From assembly GCA_009602735.1 (NCBI GenBank), contig WELA01010375.1:241581-268395 (forward strand): 26,815 bases of DNA, in the 5' to 3' direction. Positions 1 through 11,900 of this stretch are shown here, piece by piece. Both the position numbers and the translations under genes were made by a program. The first letter of the stretch is position 1. Each line of letters begins with the position of its first letter. Origin of the DNA: Mesotaenium endlicherianum (taxonomy: Eukaryota; Streptophyta; Zygnematophyceae; Zygnematales; Mesotaeniaceae). The notes beneath the pieces are model-generated. The model saw only the letters and a list, made by a program, of their open reading frames with translations, made no database searches and was not told where the DNA came from.

Positions 1-372
1 CCCCCCTCCTTCCTTTTTGTTGGAGGTCGTGCTGGTGGTGCTGCTGCAAGATACTCACTCGGCTGTGATCACTGGAAATACTCAAGTATCTCTGGAGTGT
101 CGATCCCGACGAGCTGCAGGCGCGAAGCAGGAAAGGGTTTGCTGATGACTTGTTGCATTGCAGCTGTGGCGGCTGCGAGAAGAGGCAGCGGCTGCGCCCA
201 GCGCAGCGCCACCGTGTGTTTCCTCCCCTTTGAATATCATTTTCTTGTACACTTGCACACAACCATTCAATGCTTTGTCTGTAGTCGACAGCTTCATCCT
301 CTGGTGTTTGAACAAATTGACTCAACAAAAATCCTGACGCCTTTATTCGCCTGCGCCTCTGCTGGGCTGCAG
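1..372. other. Probable intron or upstream sequence of gene 1
   Basis: No exon was recognised here. The sequence opens with a C run and ends with the acceptor CTGCAG at 367-372, directly before the first coding exon. No thioredoxin CxxC active-site motif or J-domain HPD motif is encoded in this stretch, so the earlier part of the gene must lie outside the window or is absent. An open frame continues upstream of 373, but its translation is low-quality and cysteine/serine-rich, and it resembles no family I know. Confidence 0.45.
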
Positions 373-2852
373 GTGGGGGCGGTCAACTGTGAAAGAGAGC
401 CAAACCTGTGCTCCTCTCAGCTTCAACAGCCTCCCTCCCCTGAGGCCCCCGCACTCTCTCTCCAAGTCTACCCTGCCGGGAAGCTGTCAAAATCCGACAC
501 GTGGCGTTATACGGGGGAGCTCTCCTCGAAGGCGCTCTCACGCCGCCTGCTGTCCAGCTTCCCCAGCCAGTCGCTGCACCTGGACGAGAAGAATATCGAG
601 CGGAGGTTCTCCCGCAACCCTGAGCTGCCTCGTGTCATCCTGTTCACCGACAAGGCCTCAACGCCTGCCACCTGGCGCGCCCTCAGCACCGTGTTCCGTG
701 ACCGCGTCGAGTTCTTCCACGTGCAGGTCTGCCACCCGGCATTACTTCTTACCTTTGCTTCTCTCTCTTCGACGTCCCCTGCCCTTTTCTGGTTTGCACT
801 TACATATTTCGAGCATATACATACTTATATTTTGATGTATGCATACATATAACTATATAGTACATGTTTTGTATTTACATATATGTACTTACGTACCCGG
901 TGAGTTTTAGATATGAAATCATTTTATTGCATGCGAACCATCTGTAAGTGGATTGATTTTTGAATGTTACCGTGCCCCAAACGAGCACCTGCAGAACTTG
1001 CGGTCTCTATAGCTCGCGCAGCACTGTGTGTCAGGTGGCAGGCAGAGGGGGTTAACACCCCGACTCCTTACATTACGGAACCTCACATCCTAGGCTCCCT
1101 TCCTCGCGGCCTGAGTGCAATTCCCACAGCTCGCAGCTGGAGAGGCTACCAGCAGCCAGTTGCCAGCTGCCAGCTTCCACCTTGTCGCAGCTACATTGTG
1201 CAGCCGGAGAGCTGCGCTGCTCGCGGAATTCACTCTTTTTGTGAGTAGAGAGAGACTTTCCAGGAATCGATCGAATGCGTCTGGGTCAGCTTCAATGGTC
1301 AATGCCCGCGCACACTCTCTTGCCTTCTTCTGACGGTTCCCAAGAGCTGGTGGCGCTCGTGTGGCACGGTTTCTTGTCGGGCTCAGGCCGGCCCCAGGGT
1401 GGCTGCCAACGCAGTCGCCAAAAAGTACGGCGTCAAGTCCGCCCCCACGGTGCTCGGCTTTTCCCACGGCGGCAGCGACGGCGCGACGCGAGTGACTTTC
1501 TCGGGGGACGCTAAGCTGCAGCCGCTCCGAGAGTGGATCCAGAGGAAGCTTCTGGCGGGATCAGAGGCGCCTCCAGAGGAGCGTGCCGCCGGCGGGGGCG
1601 GCGAGAGCAAGGCGGGGGGGAAAGGCAGGAACTCCGAGGCGGGAGCAGGAGGAGGAGATGGTGGGGGCGGGGGGGAGGATGGAAAGAGGGCGGGGGTTGC
1701 GTACTTAACGGGGGAGAGCCGGACGAGGCTCTGTGGGCCCAACACGTCGGTGTGCGTGATTGGATTGGTGCCCAAAAGGGAGCGGGCGGGGCCCCTGGAA
1801 CGGGTGCTTTCTGAGGTGCACGCTCACGTTGTGCCGCTTCTTTTTTGGCCCTTTCTGTCACCCATGTGTTGCACGCTTTGTGCACTCGTTGTGCTATGAT
1901 CGCAATGATGTCTCATGGCCCTTTATTTTTGACAGGTCGTGTTTTTCTTCTCGCTGTAGGAGTCAAGAACCCTTTTGAAATTTGTGTACAGTCGGGGCTC
2001 TAGGAAGGCGGGTGCTACAGCTGGCATTTGCATGGGGCGGCCTCACTCTTTCTTCATCTTCATTTTGTATCGCGGCGGTCTGCTCCATGCCTACATAGGC
2101 TGAATACTAGGGAGAAAGGCCACTGCCAGAATGCACGCCGTCCCCGAGGGCGCAGCAGTGGATCGGTGATTGAATGGTGGTCTTGGGGCGCCAGTGTGCA
2201 GTGGGTGAACTTGCAACTGCACTGAGCCCTCTGCTTGCTTTCCCGCACATCTCCCTGCTCTGCTTCTATGAGGCGTGTGACAGTGTGTGTGCACGGAGCC
2301 CGATCAGAGAATAAAAAGGAGCACGCAGGAAGAAGTCATGCCACATCCTTTTTCAAATGTCCTCTTACGCAAACATGCAAATAGCAGGTAGTCGACACCT
2401 GCAGCATCGACGCCTGGCAGCCAACGTCCATCTGAGCTCCTTCTGCTTCTGTGCCAGAACTGATCCGGCCTCGTGTTTCTGCCTGTCTTTCAACGTACAT
2501 ATACTGAACTCCACGTTTGCTTCTCGCATCGTGTGCTACTTGTTCGGCATGTAAACAGGTCTCCCGGACAACGCTGCTCAGACGAGGCCGGCCAGCTGGC
2601 AGCCCGGCGGTCGACCCTGTTTCCTACAGCCTCCTTGATGCTTCCTCGCAGCCCCTCTTCTTCGAGGCATTTCCGGAGTTTAAGAAGATGGCAAAGTTGA
2701 AGCCCTTGATTTTGGTGTACAAGCCAAAGAGGCAAAAGTACACAGTCTTTGAGGGACCACTTTCGCTGGAGGACGTCGAGAGCTTTGTTGCTGAGGTTCT
2801 AGATGGTACAAAGATTCTGAAGTCAGTGCAGCATGACCCGAAGCTAAGTTGA
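373..2852 (+). CDS. Thioredoxin-fold protein, DNAJC16/DNAJC10-like (5' partial, 3 visible exons)
   Basis: Seen: three exons, 373-726, 1387-1815 and 2559-2852, all joined in phase 0 across GT-AG introns; the stop is TGA at 2850-2852. Together they give about 357 residues. Exon 1 opens with VGAVNCEREPNLC, a thioredoxin/PDI-like strand and helix. It later carries PRVILFTDK and WRALSTVF, which resemble the second thioredoxin-like domain of DNAJC16-type proteins. Exon 2 starts a further thioredoxin-like segment (AKKYGVKSAPTV), followed by a Gly/Glu-rich low-complexity stretch at about 1577-1700. Exon 3 encodes a C-terminal segment (LKPLILVYKPKR) ending in DPKLS. Known: such proteins are usually endoplasmic reticulum folding factors with an N-terminal J domain. 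No J domain, CxxC motif or membrane segment is visible here. The donor of intron 2 (GTGCAC) is weak. It could instead be a PDI-like protein without a J domain. It is convergent with VPS28. Confidence 0.55.
727..1386 (+). other. Intron of gene 1
   Basis: Donor GTCTGC at 727 and acceptor GGCTCAG ending at 1386. An A+T-rich block at about 795-960 has alternating TATA/CATA runs. No coding signal was recognised in either strand. Confidence 0.55.
1816..2558 (+). other. Intron of gene 1
   Basis: Donor GTGCAC at 1816 and acceptor AAACAG ending at 2558, both phase 0. It contains an AATAAA at about 2310-2315, which might give a shorter alternative transcript, though nothing else supports that. No other feature was seen. 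Confidence 0.5.
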
Positions 2853-3423
2853 TCGACTGGAATCCTAAAAATGCAGCATCTTCTATTTTCTTTCTGTGTA
2901 CGTGAATCCAGGATGAAGCTTGTGATGGTTCCTTTCCAGCGCATTCTGCTGCGGTTGTTATGACCGTGTGATATGCATACAGGCACAATGGACAGATGTG
3001 AGCAAAAATGAGTCCCTCTTGCACACTGTACTTGAGGGAGCACACAATCTCTGCAAATTAAAAATTGTACCAAAAGTTTGGCGAGCCAAGTACACACAAG
3101 TTGCGAAACGCATCTGGATAACGCTGGTATGAAGTTTGTGCAAAGATGCACTTGACAAAAAAAATAAATGTACATCGCTAAGCTGACATCTAGCTGTCGA
3201 CTAGAATCAAAGAATGAAGGTCACCTCCTAAGCTGCTGTGCAGACTTGAGAATACATTCATCCCTTATTACCCTACAGCTGCTCTTTTGACGAAGCCTCA
3301 AAAAAGGTATATACAATACTTAACATAGCCAAGTAGATTGCAGTGACACGTCAAAGGTTTTACATTACAAGCTCAGGAGCAAGCAGTAGCTCTCTGTCTA
3401 TTCTATGTCTCCTATCCTGGTGG
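2853..3423. other. Convergent 3' intergenic region
   Basis: This 571 bp spacer lies between the stop of the + strand gene and the stop of VPS28 on the - strand, so it should hold both 3' untranslated regions and poly(A) sites. It is A+T-richer than the flanking exons. Open frames here are short and unrecognisable. Confidence 0.6.
3163..3168 (+). terminator. Candidate poly(A) signal AATAAA for gene 1
   Basis: AATAAA stands about 310 bases after the TGA of the + strand gene, inside an A-rich run and followed by TGTACATC. The position suits a 3' untranslated region. The hexamer is common in A+T-rich DNA, so this is only suggestive. Confidence 0.3.
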
Positions 3424-4074
3424 CTAGGGTTTGGGGAGTGACAGCATGAAGGCATTGTACGAAGATTCCAGGTCAAACAGCAATTGCCTGGCCTGGTCGT
3501 CAGTCAACTCGTCAGATGCAGACATCTTGTTCAGTCTGGAGATCCAATCCCTGGCCTTGATTTTACCCTCAAAGTCGGGGGTAAGCTGGGAGACCCCATT
3601 AAGCGAGGTCAGGAGGGATGAAAGAAGGGGATGAATTTGATCAACTGCTACCATGTTCAGCTTCAAAGAATCCATGGCTGTGATGTAGTGCTGGACTGTC
3701 TCCGCCACAGCCACCGCCATGTTACCATCGTGGGAACTTGATGCCCTGTGTTCCACTGTGGCGGGAATACCAGAGACTAGGAGTCTATTTACTGCGGCAG
3801 GACACTCCATCTTGTAGGCCGACATAAAGCGCTCCACGTCAGGCACGGTGTCCTTCAGGGTCGTGCGCAGCGTCTTAAATTGGGCTATGAGCTTTATGCA
3901 TGCAGGCTCATAATCCTTGGCACTGATGATATCCCTTACGTAAGCTTTTTCCAGCTTCTCCGTGGTCTTTATGATCGCATACAAGTCTGCGAAATTTTCA
4001 TACATGTCACGCTCCTTCTTATCATTCCACAACTTCACCTCTCTCATTTCTTGAGGATTCGCATACGACGCCAT
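3424..4074 (-). CDS. VPS28: VPS28, ESCRT-I subunit
   Basis: A single uninterrupted 216-codon frame. Known role: VPS28 joins VPS23 and VPS37 in ESCRT-I, which sorts ubiquitinated membrane cargo into multivesicular endosomes; its C-terminal helical bundle contacts ESCRT-II. Seen: the N-terminal core contains VKLWNDKKERDMYENFADLY and KLEKAYVRDIIS (about residues 13-50), then YKMECPAAVNRLL (about 86-98). The C-terminal four-helix part contains MDSLKLNMVAVDQIHPLL (about 134-151), DFEGKIKARDWISRLNKM and FDLESSYNAFM near the end. Length matches plant VPS28 (about 210 residues) and similarity to the land-plant protein is high. Arabidopsis copies are also intronless. The first Met gives a nine-residue extension before Met10 (4047), which lies nearer the start of most plant proteins; either could be used. 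It runs in the same direction as CAND1, 1.9 kb downstream of it. Confidence 0.95.
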   Translation of the reverse strand: MASYANPQEMREVKLWNDKKERDMYENFADLYAIIKTTEKLEKAYVRDIISAKDYEPACIKLIAQFKTLRTTLKDTVPDVERFMSAYKMECPAAVNRLLVSGIPATVEHRASSSHDGNMAVAVAETVQHYITAMDSLKLNMVAVDQIHPLLSSLLTSLNGVSQLTPDFEGKIKARDWISRLNKMSASDELTDDQARQLLFDLESSYNAFMLSLPKP

Positions 4075-5994
4075 TCTAATTTACTCGCAGTTGAGGACTC
4101 CGTCCGTTGTAGGCACTCAAGATAGAACAGGTACTGCTGGGAATAAGCCACCTCCAATTTATGGAACTGCAACCAGTCAACTTAATGATGCACCTCTTTG
4201 TAAGTGGAACCAAACTGCACGAAGTTGCTATTGAAACGACAGGAGCCGTCTGTAAGCAAGCACATATTCGAAGCATTTTCAGAGGAAGACATTTGACCCA
4301 CTCTTCTGAGCCGACGCCAACGCGGACATCAACTTTGACGCGTCGACGTCACAGACCACAGCACCAGCTTAGCACAATTAAAAACGGTGTAACATTCAGG
4401 ATGAGGCAACGAATTTGAAGACCCGGGGTAAATAGGGATAACCCAAGGATTAGTCGCATTTGCTCGATAATATTTGGAAATGCTCGGAAAAAGCCGCTAA
4501 AAACACGCGCGACATCGTGCCCTGGTACCTGGTCGCACCTTGTCGCACCCCTCGAACCCCGGTCGTGCCCAATTACTTCAATGTCGTATCAAATTCAGCC
4601 GCACTTATTGACCTGTCGGCAGCAGCCGGGAAGTAATATTTGGGTCTATCCAAGTCTAATCCATTGACCACGCTTGACTGCACATTTTAAACTTTGGTTT
4701 TACGTCCACATACCGACTACATCATCACAAGCCCCGCCTCGAGGCCATAGCTCCCACCAAGCTTGAACTTAGCAACCAGCATGTGTAACTTTTCTATGCA
4801 CCCTTCTAAGTTTTACACTTTAAAGGCATGTTTACAGTGGACAAGCAATATTCAACAACGGCAATTGTGACATCAAAAACATTCTGAAATTGCCAAATAT
4901 GTTTTGCCAAATATGTTTTAAAACTTAGCGTAATATTACAGTGGATCACGATTGAAATTAAGTCGCCAGTATTAGAGAGCTTTTGTCGATTCCCCTCCTC
5001 ATGCGGTCACACATTTCAGCAACTACCCTCACATGAACGTTTAGTGTGACGTGGAGATATTTTTGACAAATATATCAGAGGTGAAGGTTGTGGGTTGTGG
5101 TTGATTAGCTTCCATGATTTTCAATTCACCTCAAGGATCTATCAAAAAAGAGAACTAGGGAGATGTTACGAGAAAAAACAGTCTTGGAAAAAAGTCAAAA
5201 ACGTGTAATATTTTGAAGGGTTTGTCTTCTGCCGTGTGCGAGTTTCGTGAGCTTGTGTACAATTATTTAACGCCTAAATGCTGGTGATAAAAGACATCAA
5301 CTTTTATGAATATTCAAAGGTGTGGTACAAGAGGTCTCATCAGGATATTGACGTTCCCTAAACTTACATGTAAGGTAGGTAGAGCCCATATCCCATCAAA
5401 ATCTATCATTTAAGAACTCTTAGCATGACACTTTTATGCAATTTTCTTAAGTATGCGAAATATTTTACAATAGCTTGAATGGTATCCTTTCTGTACTTCT
5501 TTGCCAGCATCCTTGTTTGCATGCTCAACCTTTTGTTTGCATAAGTCAGATACCTTGCACAATTGCCTCCTTAGTTGCACTTTCTATAGGGCTCTGAGCT
5601 TGCCTATGATATAAGGTACAATACGAAAGACTCAAGCTACCAGCAGCTTGTATAAGTGGACACGTCGTGTCATAACTTGTTGATTTGAGCTTATTTCACC
5701 TATAATGGGACGCTGTCGTTACCATCATATTTGCTAGTATGATGAGGAAATGAGCGTCAGCAACTAAAGCTATATCGGTGCCACGTCAAAGACAAAAGCT
5801 GCAGACAAAGAAACAACCATTTGATGACATGCAACGGGGTACAAGCAACGGGGTTTGCAGCAAGCAGCTTCAGTGAGTGCAATTGAGTCTCATATGTGCT
5901 ATGTGAGGTGGGGCGTTGCATTTCTGTTTCATAAAGCACCTATATAACAATCCCATCCTAGGGTGCCAGAGAGGTATAATCTCCACCTGTACTA
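4075..5994. other. Gene-free spacer between CAND1 3' end and VPS28 5' end
   Basis: This stretch holds the 3' end of CAND1 (from 5994 downward) and the promoter and 5' leader of VPS28 (from 4075 upward). From about 4430 to 5750 it is clearly A+T-richer than the genes around it. Open frames are short and resemble nothing. Two small local duplications are visible: a perfect 14-base tandem copy at 4891-4918 and a repeated AGCAACGGGGT-type decamer near 5831-5854. No transposon ends or RNA gene were recognised. Confidence 0.6.
4891..4918. repeat. Perfect 14-bp tandem duplication
   Basis: TGCCAAATATGTTT occurs twice in direct succession (4891-4904 and 4905-4918). It lies in the A+T-rich spacer. It looks like a recent slippage or repair duplication. 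Confidence 0.8.
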
Positions 5995-8900
5995 CTAGCT
6001 TAAATCGATGACATCGGCGCCTACAAGCGAGCTGTGCTCCTTTTGAACAGCGGCATAAAACTTTGAAATTTCGCCTCTCTTTACAACGCCGTTCATAAAT
6101 GACGTGAACCTGGCGTTGGACTCCACGTTGCTGTACACTCAGCCAAAACGCCAAGAAAGAATGTTACTGTCTTGCTACTTCCACGAGCTTTGAGTTGCAA
6201 GTATACGCATCAAAGTAGCCAATGAACATGACCGGTGGCATGCACACGACATGCTACAAGACACTGCTGTGACTGACAATTCCAAAGAATGGCTAGTGAG
6301 TTGGCTAGCATGCCCTCACAGCCACAACGTTCACAACACCCAGCAGTCGAGCAAGAAGGCACTCGTGAGAACAATGCAACTCTAAAATGCACAGTAAGCG
6401 CCCTCGCGAACAGCGTTTCCAAAGCTTCAGGTCAAAACCTGTCAGCTAGCACAGTGAGCTCATACATGCAAGAGACCTGCCATGGACTGCATTGCCAGTT
6501 AGATTCAGGGACGAGCTCCTAAGCCCTGATCCCTTAGATTTTGGGGAAATGCAGAGGCAAGAACAGGAGAAGGCAAGAGCAGGTGATGGCCCACAACGTG
6601 ACACGCACTTGATCCGGGTGATCGAGTCGATGGCTCGTAGCGTGCTGCGAATCATGTCCTCGTTCCGGTCCACCTCCTGCTTGACCGCGTCCTGCTTCGT
6701 TCTTGTCGTGACTGACTTCTCCAGCGGCTCCACCAACTCGTCCAGCACTGCTCCATGAAAGGGCCAACAGGCAACAAGCGACACACAACAGGCAGGGCAC
6801 AGGGCGCGGTTGGCAGGGCACAGGTCAAGAGGTCAGACAACAGCCGACAGCACCAAGGCGTAAGGCTGCGAAGAGGCAGCGAGATGATGGGAAATGGGAT
6901 TGGCAGGTTGGACCTCACAAACAACACAAGTCCGCTCAGGCTGGTAGTAGGACAGCAGATTGCCCACGAGAAGGTAGTGCGCTTCTGCACCATGTTTCTC
7001 CCTCTCCCTTGCAGCATGTGCTCCACTAGAGGGGGTACTCCAGCCAACGCAAACTTCAGAAAGCGTGCGACATAATATGATAAGCTGAGCCCTGTTGAAG
7101 GCTTTACTGAGGATGCTCAATGCACATGGCAGGCACCTGAATTCCACATTTTTACGAAAGCATAGCCATAAGTTCCACATGCACGCTTCACCCCAACGCT
7201 GCTAGTCTCCTCCCCAAATGCCGAAGCAACGTCGGAAACACTTTTGTCAACACATGATCGCAATGAGGCTATTTCTCAAAATATTGCTGCAATCATCACA
7301 GAAGCCTTAGGTGAAATGCATATGCAAATGCTCCCCGCTCCCAGCGGCAGCATAGAGCAAGCCTTCCTTTCTAATTGTCATCACAGTTGAGGGAGGGACA
7401 GGCACAACCACAACACGAGCACAGGCGCGACGAAGGACAGGGTGGAAAATTTGTGTCACTGACCAGCAAGTAGAGCAGGGCCGCACTTCTCGGCGAGCTT
7501 TGACAGAATCAGATGGCACGGCATCTTCACATCGTACACGTCTGCATAGGAACCAAACAGCGCAGCACGAGGCAACACGCCAGGTGTCACTCACACAGCG
7601 ACCTTTATACATACGCCTTCAAGTGTGGGCCTCCCAGACCCCGGCGGACCATACTGCGCGACTGCAGCAGCCTGAGAAAAAGCAGCATCAGGTTTGCCTT
7701 GAGAATATAGAACACACGTGATGGCACCGCTGTATCCGCAGCCCTGTGGTTCAGATCTCTGATCTCACAACAAGGCCCACGCTTAGACCTCAAGCCCAGA
7801 GGCTGAACAAATGGCAACGCCGACAGCCGTCAGCAACAGCAATCGAGACATCCTCAACGTCCTGCCCTGTTAGAAGGTCAAGCATTTTCTCATCAGGAAT
7901 CCCAGAGCCGTCAACGACCAGCTCAAGAAAAGAGAATGTAAGACTGCTTAGAGACTCAAAATAGGTACACTTTCAAAACCCTCAGGTGCTTAGGCCACAC
8001 ACGCGCTGCCAGCTGGCTGTCACACAGAGGCTCAGGTTAAATAGCTGGCGTATTTTGTCAGATGCTCACACATCTCCCCTTTGCGGCCTGCATGGGGCGC
8101 ATAAGCCCACGCTGGGGTTAGGGTCCAAAATGCTGCTCCCATCTGCGGCAGCGCAAGTCAACAGGGTTCTGGCGCATAATGGGGAACCACTGCTCGTGGG
8201 GCACGGCGGTCTGGGAAGCATTGGGTTATTCTGCTGACTGTGCAGCGCCTGCGGTAGCGGCGGCAGCAGCAGCAGCAGCAGCAGTCACACATAGCAGCAG
8301 CAGAGCAGCAGCTGCAGCGGAAGCCACCCACAGCAGCAGCAGCAGCAATACTAGGTTCAGTGAGGTGAAGCCCAGTGGCTGGTGTCGACTACATCTACAA
8401 GGAGAACTGCAGTCCCCCAGGCAAGGCAACCGGTACGCTGCAGATGCTCGTAAGCTGCAGGAAAAGCTGCTGGCAGTGACAGGTGTCCTTACCCGATAGG
8501 CCAGACAGAAGGTATGGCTTGATGAAGGAGGACGGGTCGATGCAATGCAGGCAGCTGGAGAGCAGCGTGTCCATGCAGTCAAAGGCGGCCTTGCGGAGCT
8601 CCAGGCCGTCATCCACCGTGTGCTTGAAAGGCCCCAGATCCACGGTCCGGATTAGCTCTGCCTGCTCTCCCTCTCATACGCACGCACGGACACACATGCA
8701 CAGAAACATGCACACACACGCACGCATGCACGCATGCCCCACAGGTCCTTCCTGCACCATTAGCCTCTGCTGTAAAGATGTACTGAACTGGGACTTCCTA
8801 CGGCCTCGCAGCTGCTGGTGCACCTGGAGCATGAAGAGGCGGCACACAGCACTGCCTGCCACTGTGGGCTAGACCTCCAAAGACGGGGTGCTTGTTGTGT

Positions 8901-11900
8901 TGCCAGGAGCAAGGTGCTGCCCTGAGGATGCAACCATGCAGCTCACAGGACAGGCCTGGGGTGCAGCAACCAGACTTGCCCCAGTAAGAACGAAGTGGGC
9001 ACTGCTGTAAGAGCAGATGCATGCAGATTAGCCGGGGCTGCGAGAGAGGAGGTCAGCGAGGGGCAGTACGCACCTTGATGGTCATTTGGTCGTACAGGAG
9101 GGGGAGCAGCTGCGGCAGGAGGTCGGTTATTAGGCTGGCCTTGTTGTGCGCAGCCGTGCTGAGCGCCAGCACGGCAGCCCTCCTGACGTGCTGCACATTG
9201 GAAGGGAGAGCACACAGGTGCAGGCACACAGGTTGTCCAAGTCAGCGGGGGGTGAACCTGAAGGCATGGACACAAATTTAACACAAAGAGTTGACCATGT
9301 GGCACCTGCCTGAGAGTGCAGCCTGCTCCATGTCAAACTGCCGAGGAACAAAGGAAGCACGTATTATAAGAACAGGATGACAGGAATGTCAGCAGCCGCC
9401 CACTCCCCTCATTGCTGATCGTGGCAACAGGCAGGTGGAATGACAAGAAACAGGCAGGAATAGGAGCAGAGGCAGGGGCAAGGGTAGGGGGAGAGGGGGG
9501 AGGGCAGGGGCAGAGATGCAGGCGTCCCTGAGACAAGAGCCGGCAGGAGGCCACTCACCCGGTCGCTGTCCTGGATGAGGAGCAGGAACGATTTGATGCA
9601 CGGCCGGATGTGCGCATCGATGGCCTGGACCCCGTCCACCACGGTGAACTTGAGCGCCATCACCATGGTCGCCCGCGTATATGCCGACGGGCTTGAAGTT
9701 CGCTCCTGCATCCGTTCACGTAGCCAGCCAGCAGCTATCCCCGTCAAAAGTGGCCGAGGCTTGGCGTCCAGAAAGCACACAAGAGAGATTGCTGCCTGAA
9801 TGGAGGGAACAACGAGCAGGAGCAGCAGCAGCAGCAGCACAGCAGGCCTCCCGGAGCTCGAGTATGGACACATGGTTTGCAACATCACAGTGTATCATGA
9901 GCAGGAAAGAAGCACTAGGACTACTACTAGATATGGGACATGGTAGACAGGCTCTAGAGTTGGAGTAGGGGTCAGGTCTGGCAAGCTTGAGCCGGGAGCT
10001 CCTCTTGTCGGACTTTATACTAATGGGATCCTAGACACGTGCTCACATTCAGGGAAGCAATTGTCAGTTGACTTTAGTTTCAAGCCGTGCAGAGCCATAA
10101 TCAAAACTATCAAATGGCGCTGTTCCGCGTGGAGGACTGACCCCTCGAGTGGGCACGTGGTGGGAATCAGCCATCAACACCGCAGTATTTTGTTTCAGGC
10201 TGTGCAGAGCCATGACCGCATGGACCTATGTGGCCTACATTACCCAGCATCTGACATCCATCTGTCTGTCTCGGCTTGCGGGAGGCAAGAGAGGAGGGCA
10301 CATACCTCAAGGGCAGGCACGAGCTTGACGGGCTCCAAGAGAGCCAGCTTGCCCAGGCACTCAGCCACCACATTGCGCACGCCCTCTTCGTCGCTCTCGC
10401 ACTGCGCAAACAGCAGCTGCAGGATCTTGGACAGGTCCTGGTCGTCGATGTCGCCCGCCTGCATGGCTTGCCTGGTGATGACCTGCAGTCGCTCCCCAAA
10501 GGACACGTACAACATGTTTCCAGAGGTTCTGTGACGTCAATGTCCCGCTTTGAAAGGTTGTAGCGAACGAGTTACAACAAGGGTGCGGAGGAATCAGCAG
10601 ACGGGCAGCCAGGAAGCAGGAGCAAAGTCGTGAGAGTTGCATGTCAAGCACCAACCAAGCAAAACACAGAGAACTTCAGCAACAGGGGTGAAGCCCGCGT
10701 ACTCCTCAGCGTACAGCTCAGCAACACATTCAGGTGCATGGAGGAAGGATGAGCGCATTGACCAATATTTCATAAGAAGACAGAGACAAAATACAACAAG
10801 ACTCCTTCCTCTCGACCCGAAGCAACGCCCAGAAGAGGAGGGCACGAGCAAACCTCTTTCAGCGAGTGCAGCAGCAGGTACTGCAGCTTGGCCTGGCGGT
10901 CGATCTGCGTGAGGATGAAAGGCAGGTACTTGGCGTGGTTGCCTGCGGCGATGTTGCCGAGCGCGTACGATGCGGCCGACTTGATCTCCTCCGACGGCGA
11001 CTGGAACGACGCCATCACCACGCTCTCCACATCCGCGTGCGCACTCAGGTCCTTCCGCCGCCCGATCTCGCCGAGGCACAGCAGCCCCAGCAGCTGCGTC
11101 TGCACACGCAGGCAGTTGGAGGCACGGCATAAGTTGGGGAGGTGAGAGCATTGATGGGCGTGCGTCATGAAGAGGGCATGGAAGGGAGTCCTGGTTGGGG
11201 ACGCAGACATGCCTGCATTGTTCACATGCCTACGATTGCTTGCCTGTGAGTGCTTGGGAATCCACAAGCGGCAAACACAGACAGACGGCCAAACAGACTC
11301 ACAGATGGGCCAACAGACAGGCGCACAGATGGCCAGGCAGACGGACCCAACACGGGATTGACCATCCACACACCCATGCACACCAAAGAGGTGAACAAAC
11401 TGACCACAAGGCGACGCCGTTGGGAGCCAGCTGGCCATGCAAGAAGGCAAGGGGAAGCAAGAAGGGTGAAGGGGGGAGGGGGCTCACAGCTTCGGTGCTG
11501 GTTCGGGATTTGAGGGTCTGCACGAGCATAGAGACGGTGGAGGAGCACTTGGCATCGCCGGCCGCCAGGCAGAGCACAGCTGCGCACTGCGCCACTGACC
11601 AGAAGGCCTGCTTGCTGACGGGGCCGGCCGCCGTTGACGCCGGTGAGGTGGCGGCGGCCGACGCCAGGAGCGCGTCCAGCAGGGTGTCGAAGCTCACGTT
11701 GGCCGATTGCACGAGGGCCGCGAAAAACTCCTGCAACGTCTGCGGGCAGATGCGGGGGTGGGCGTGTGGGTGCGGGGGTGCGCGCACGCCAGGTGTTGTG
11801 CATTCCACGTCATTCCAGGCCAGGCCACGCACGTGGCGACATGGGACATAGCACGCACAGGGTACGGGTCCAGTTGTCAGTTCAAGGGTGTTTGTCTCTG

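Noticed and set aside
4161..4418. 85-codon open frame on the + strand upstream of VPS28.
   Set aside because: No family resemblance, biased composition, and it lies in the probable VPS28 promoter or leader.
4432..4450. TAGGGATAACC looks like the start of the I-SceI homing endonuclease site.
   Set aside because: Only the first ten bases match the 18-base site and no intron-encoded endonuclease is nearby; chance match.
8226..8612. Long Ala/Leu-rich open frames on both strands around the CAG repeats.
   Set aside because: They are produced by the trinucleotide repeat and overlap CAND1 exon 25 and its intron in the wrong frame.
9389..9601. Proline/leucine-rich frame resembling a membrane or cell-wall protein.
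   Set aside because: It is the complement of a G-rich run in CAND1 intron 23.
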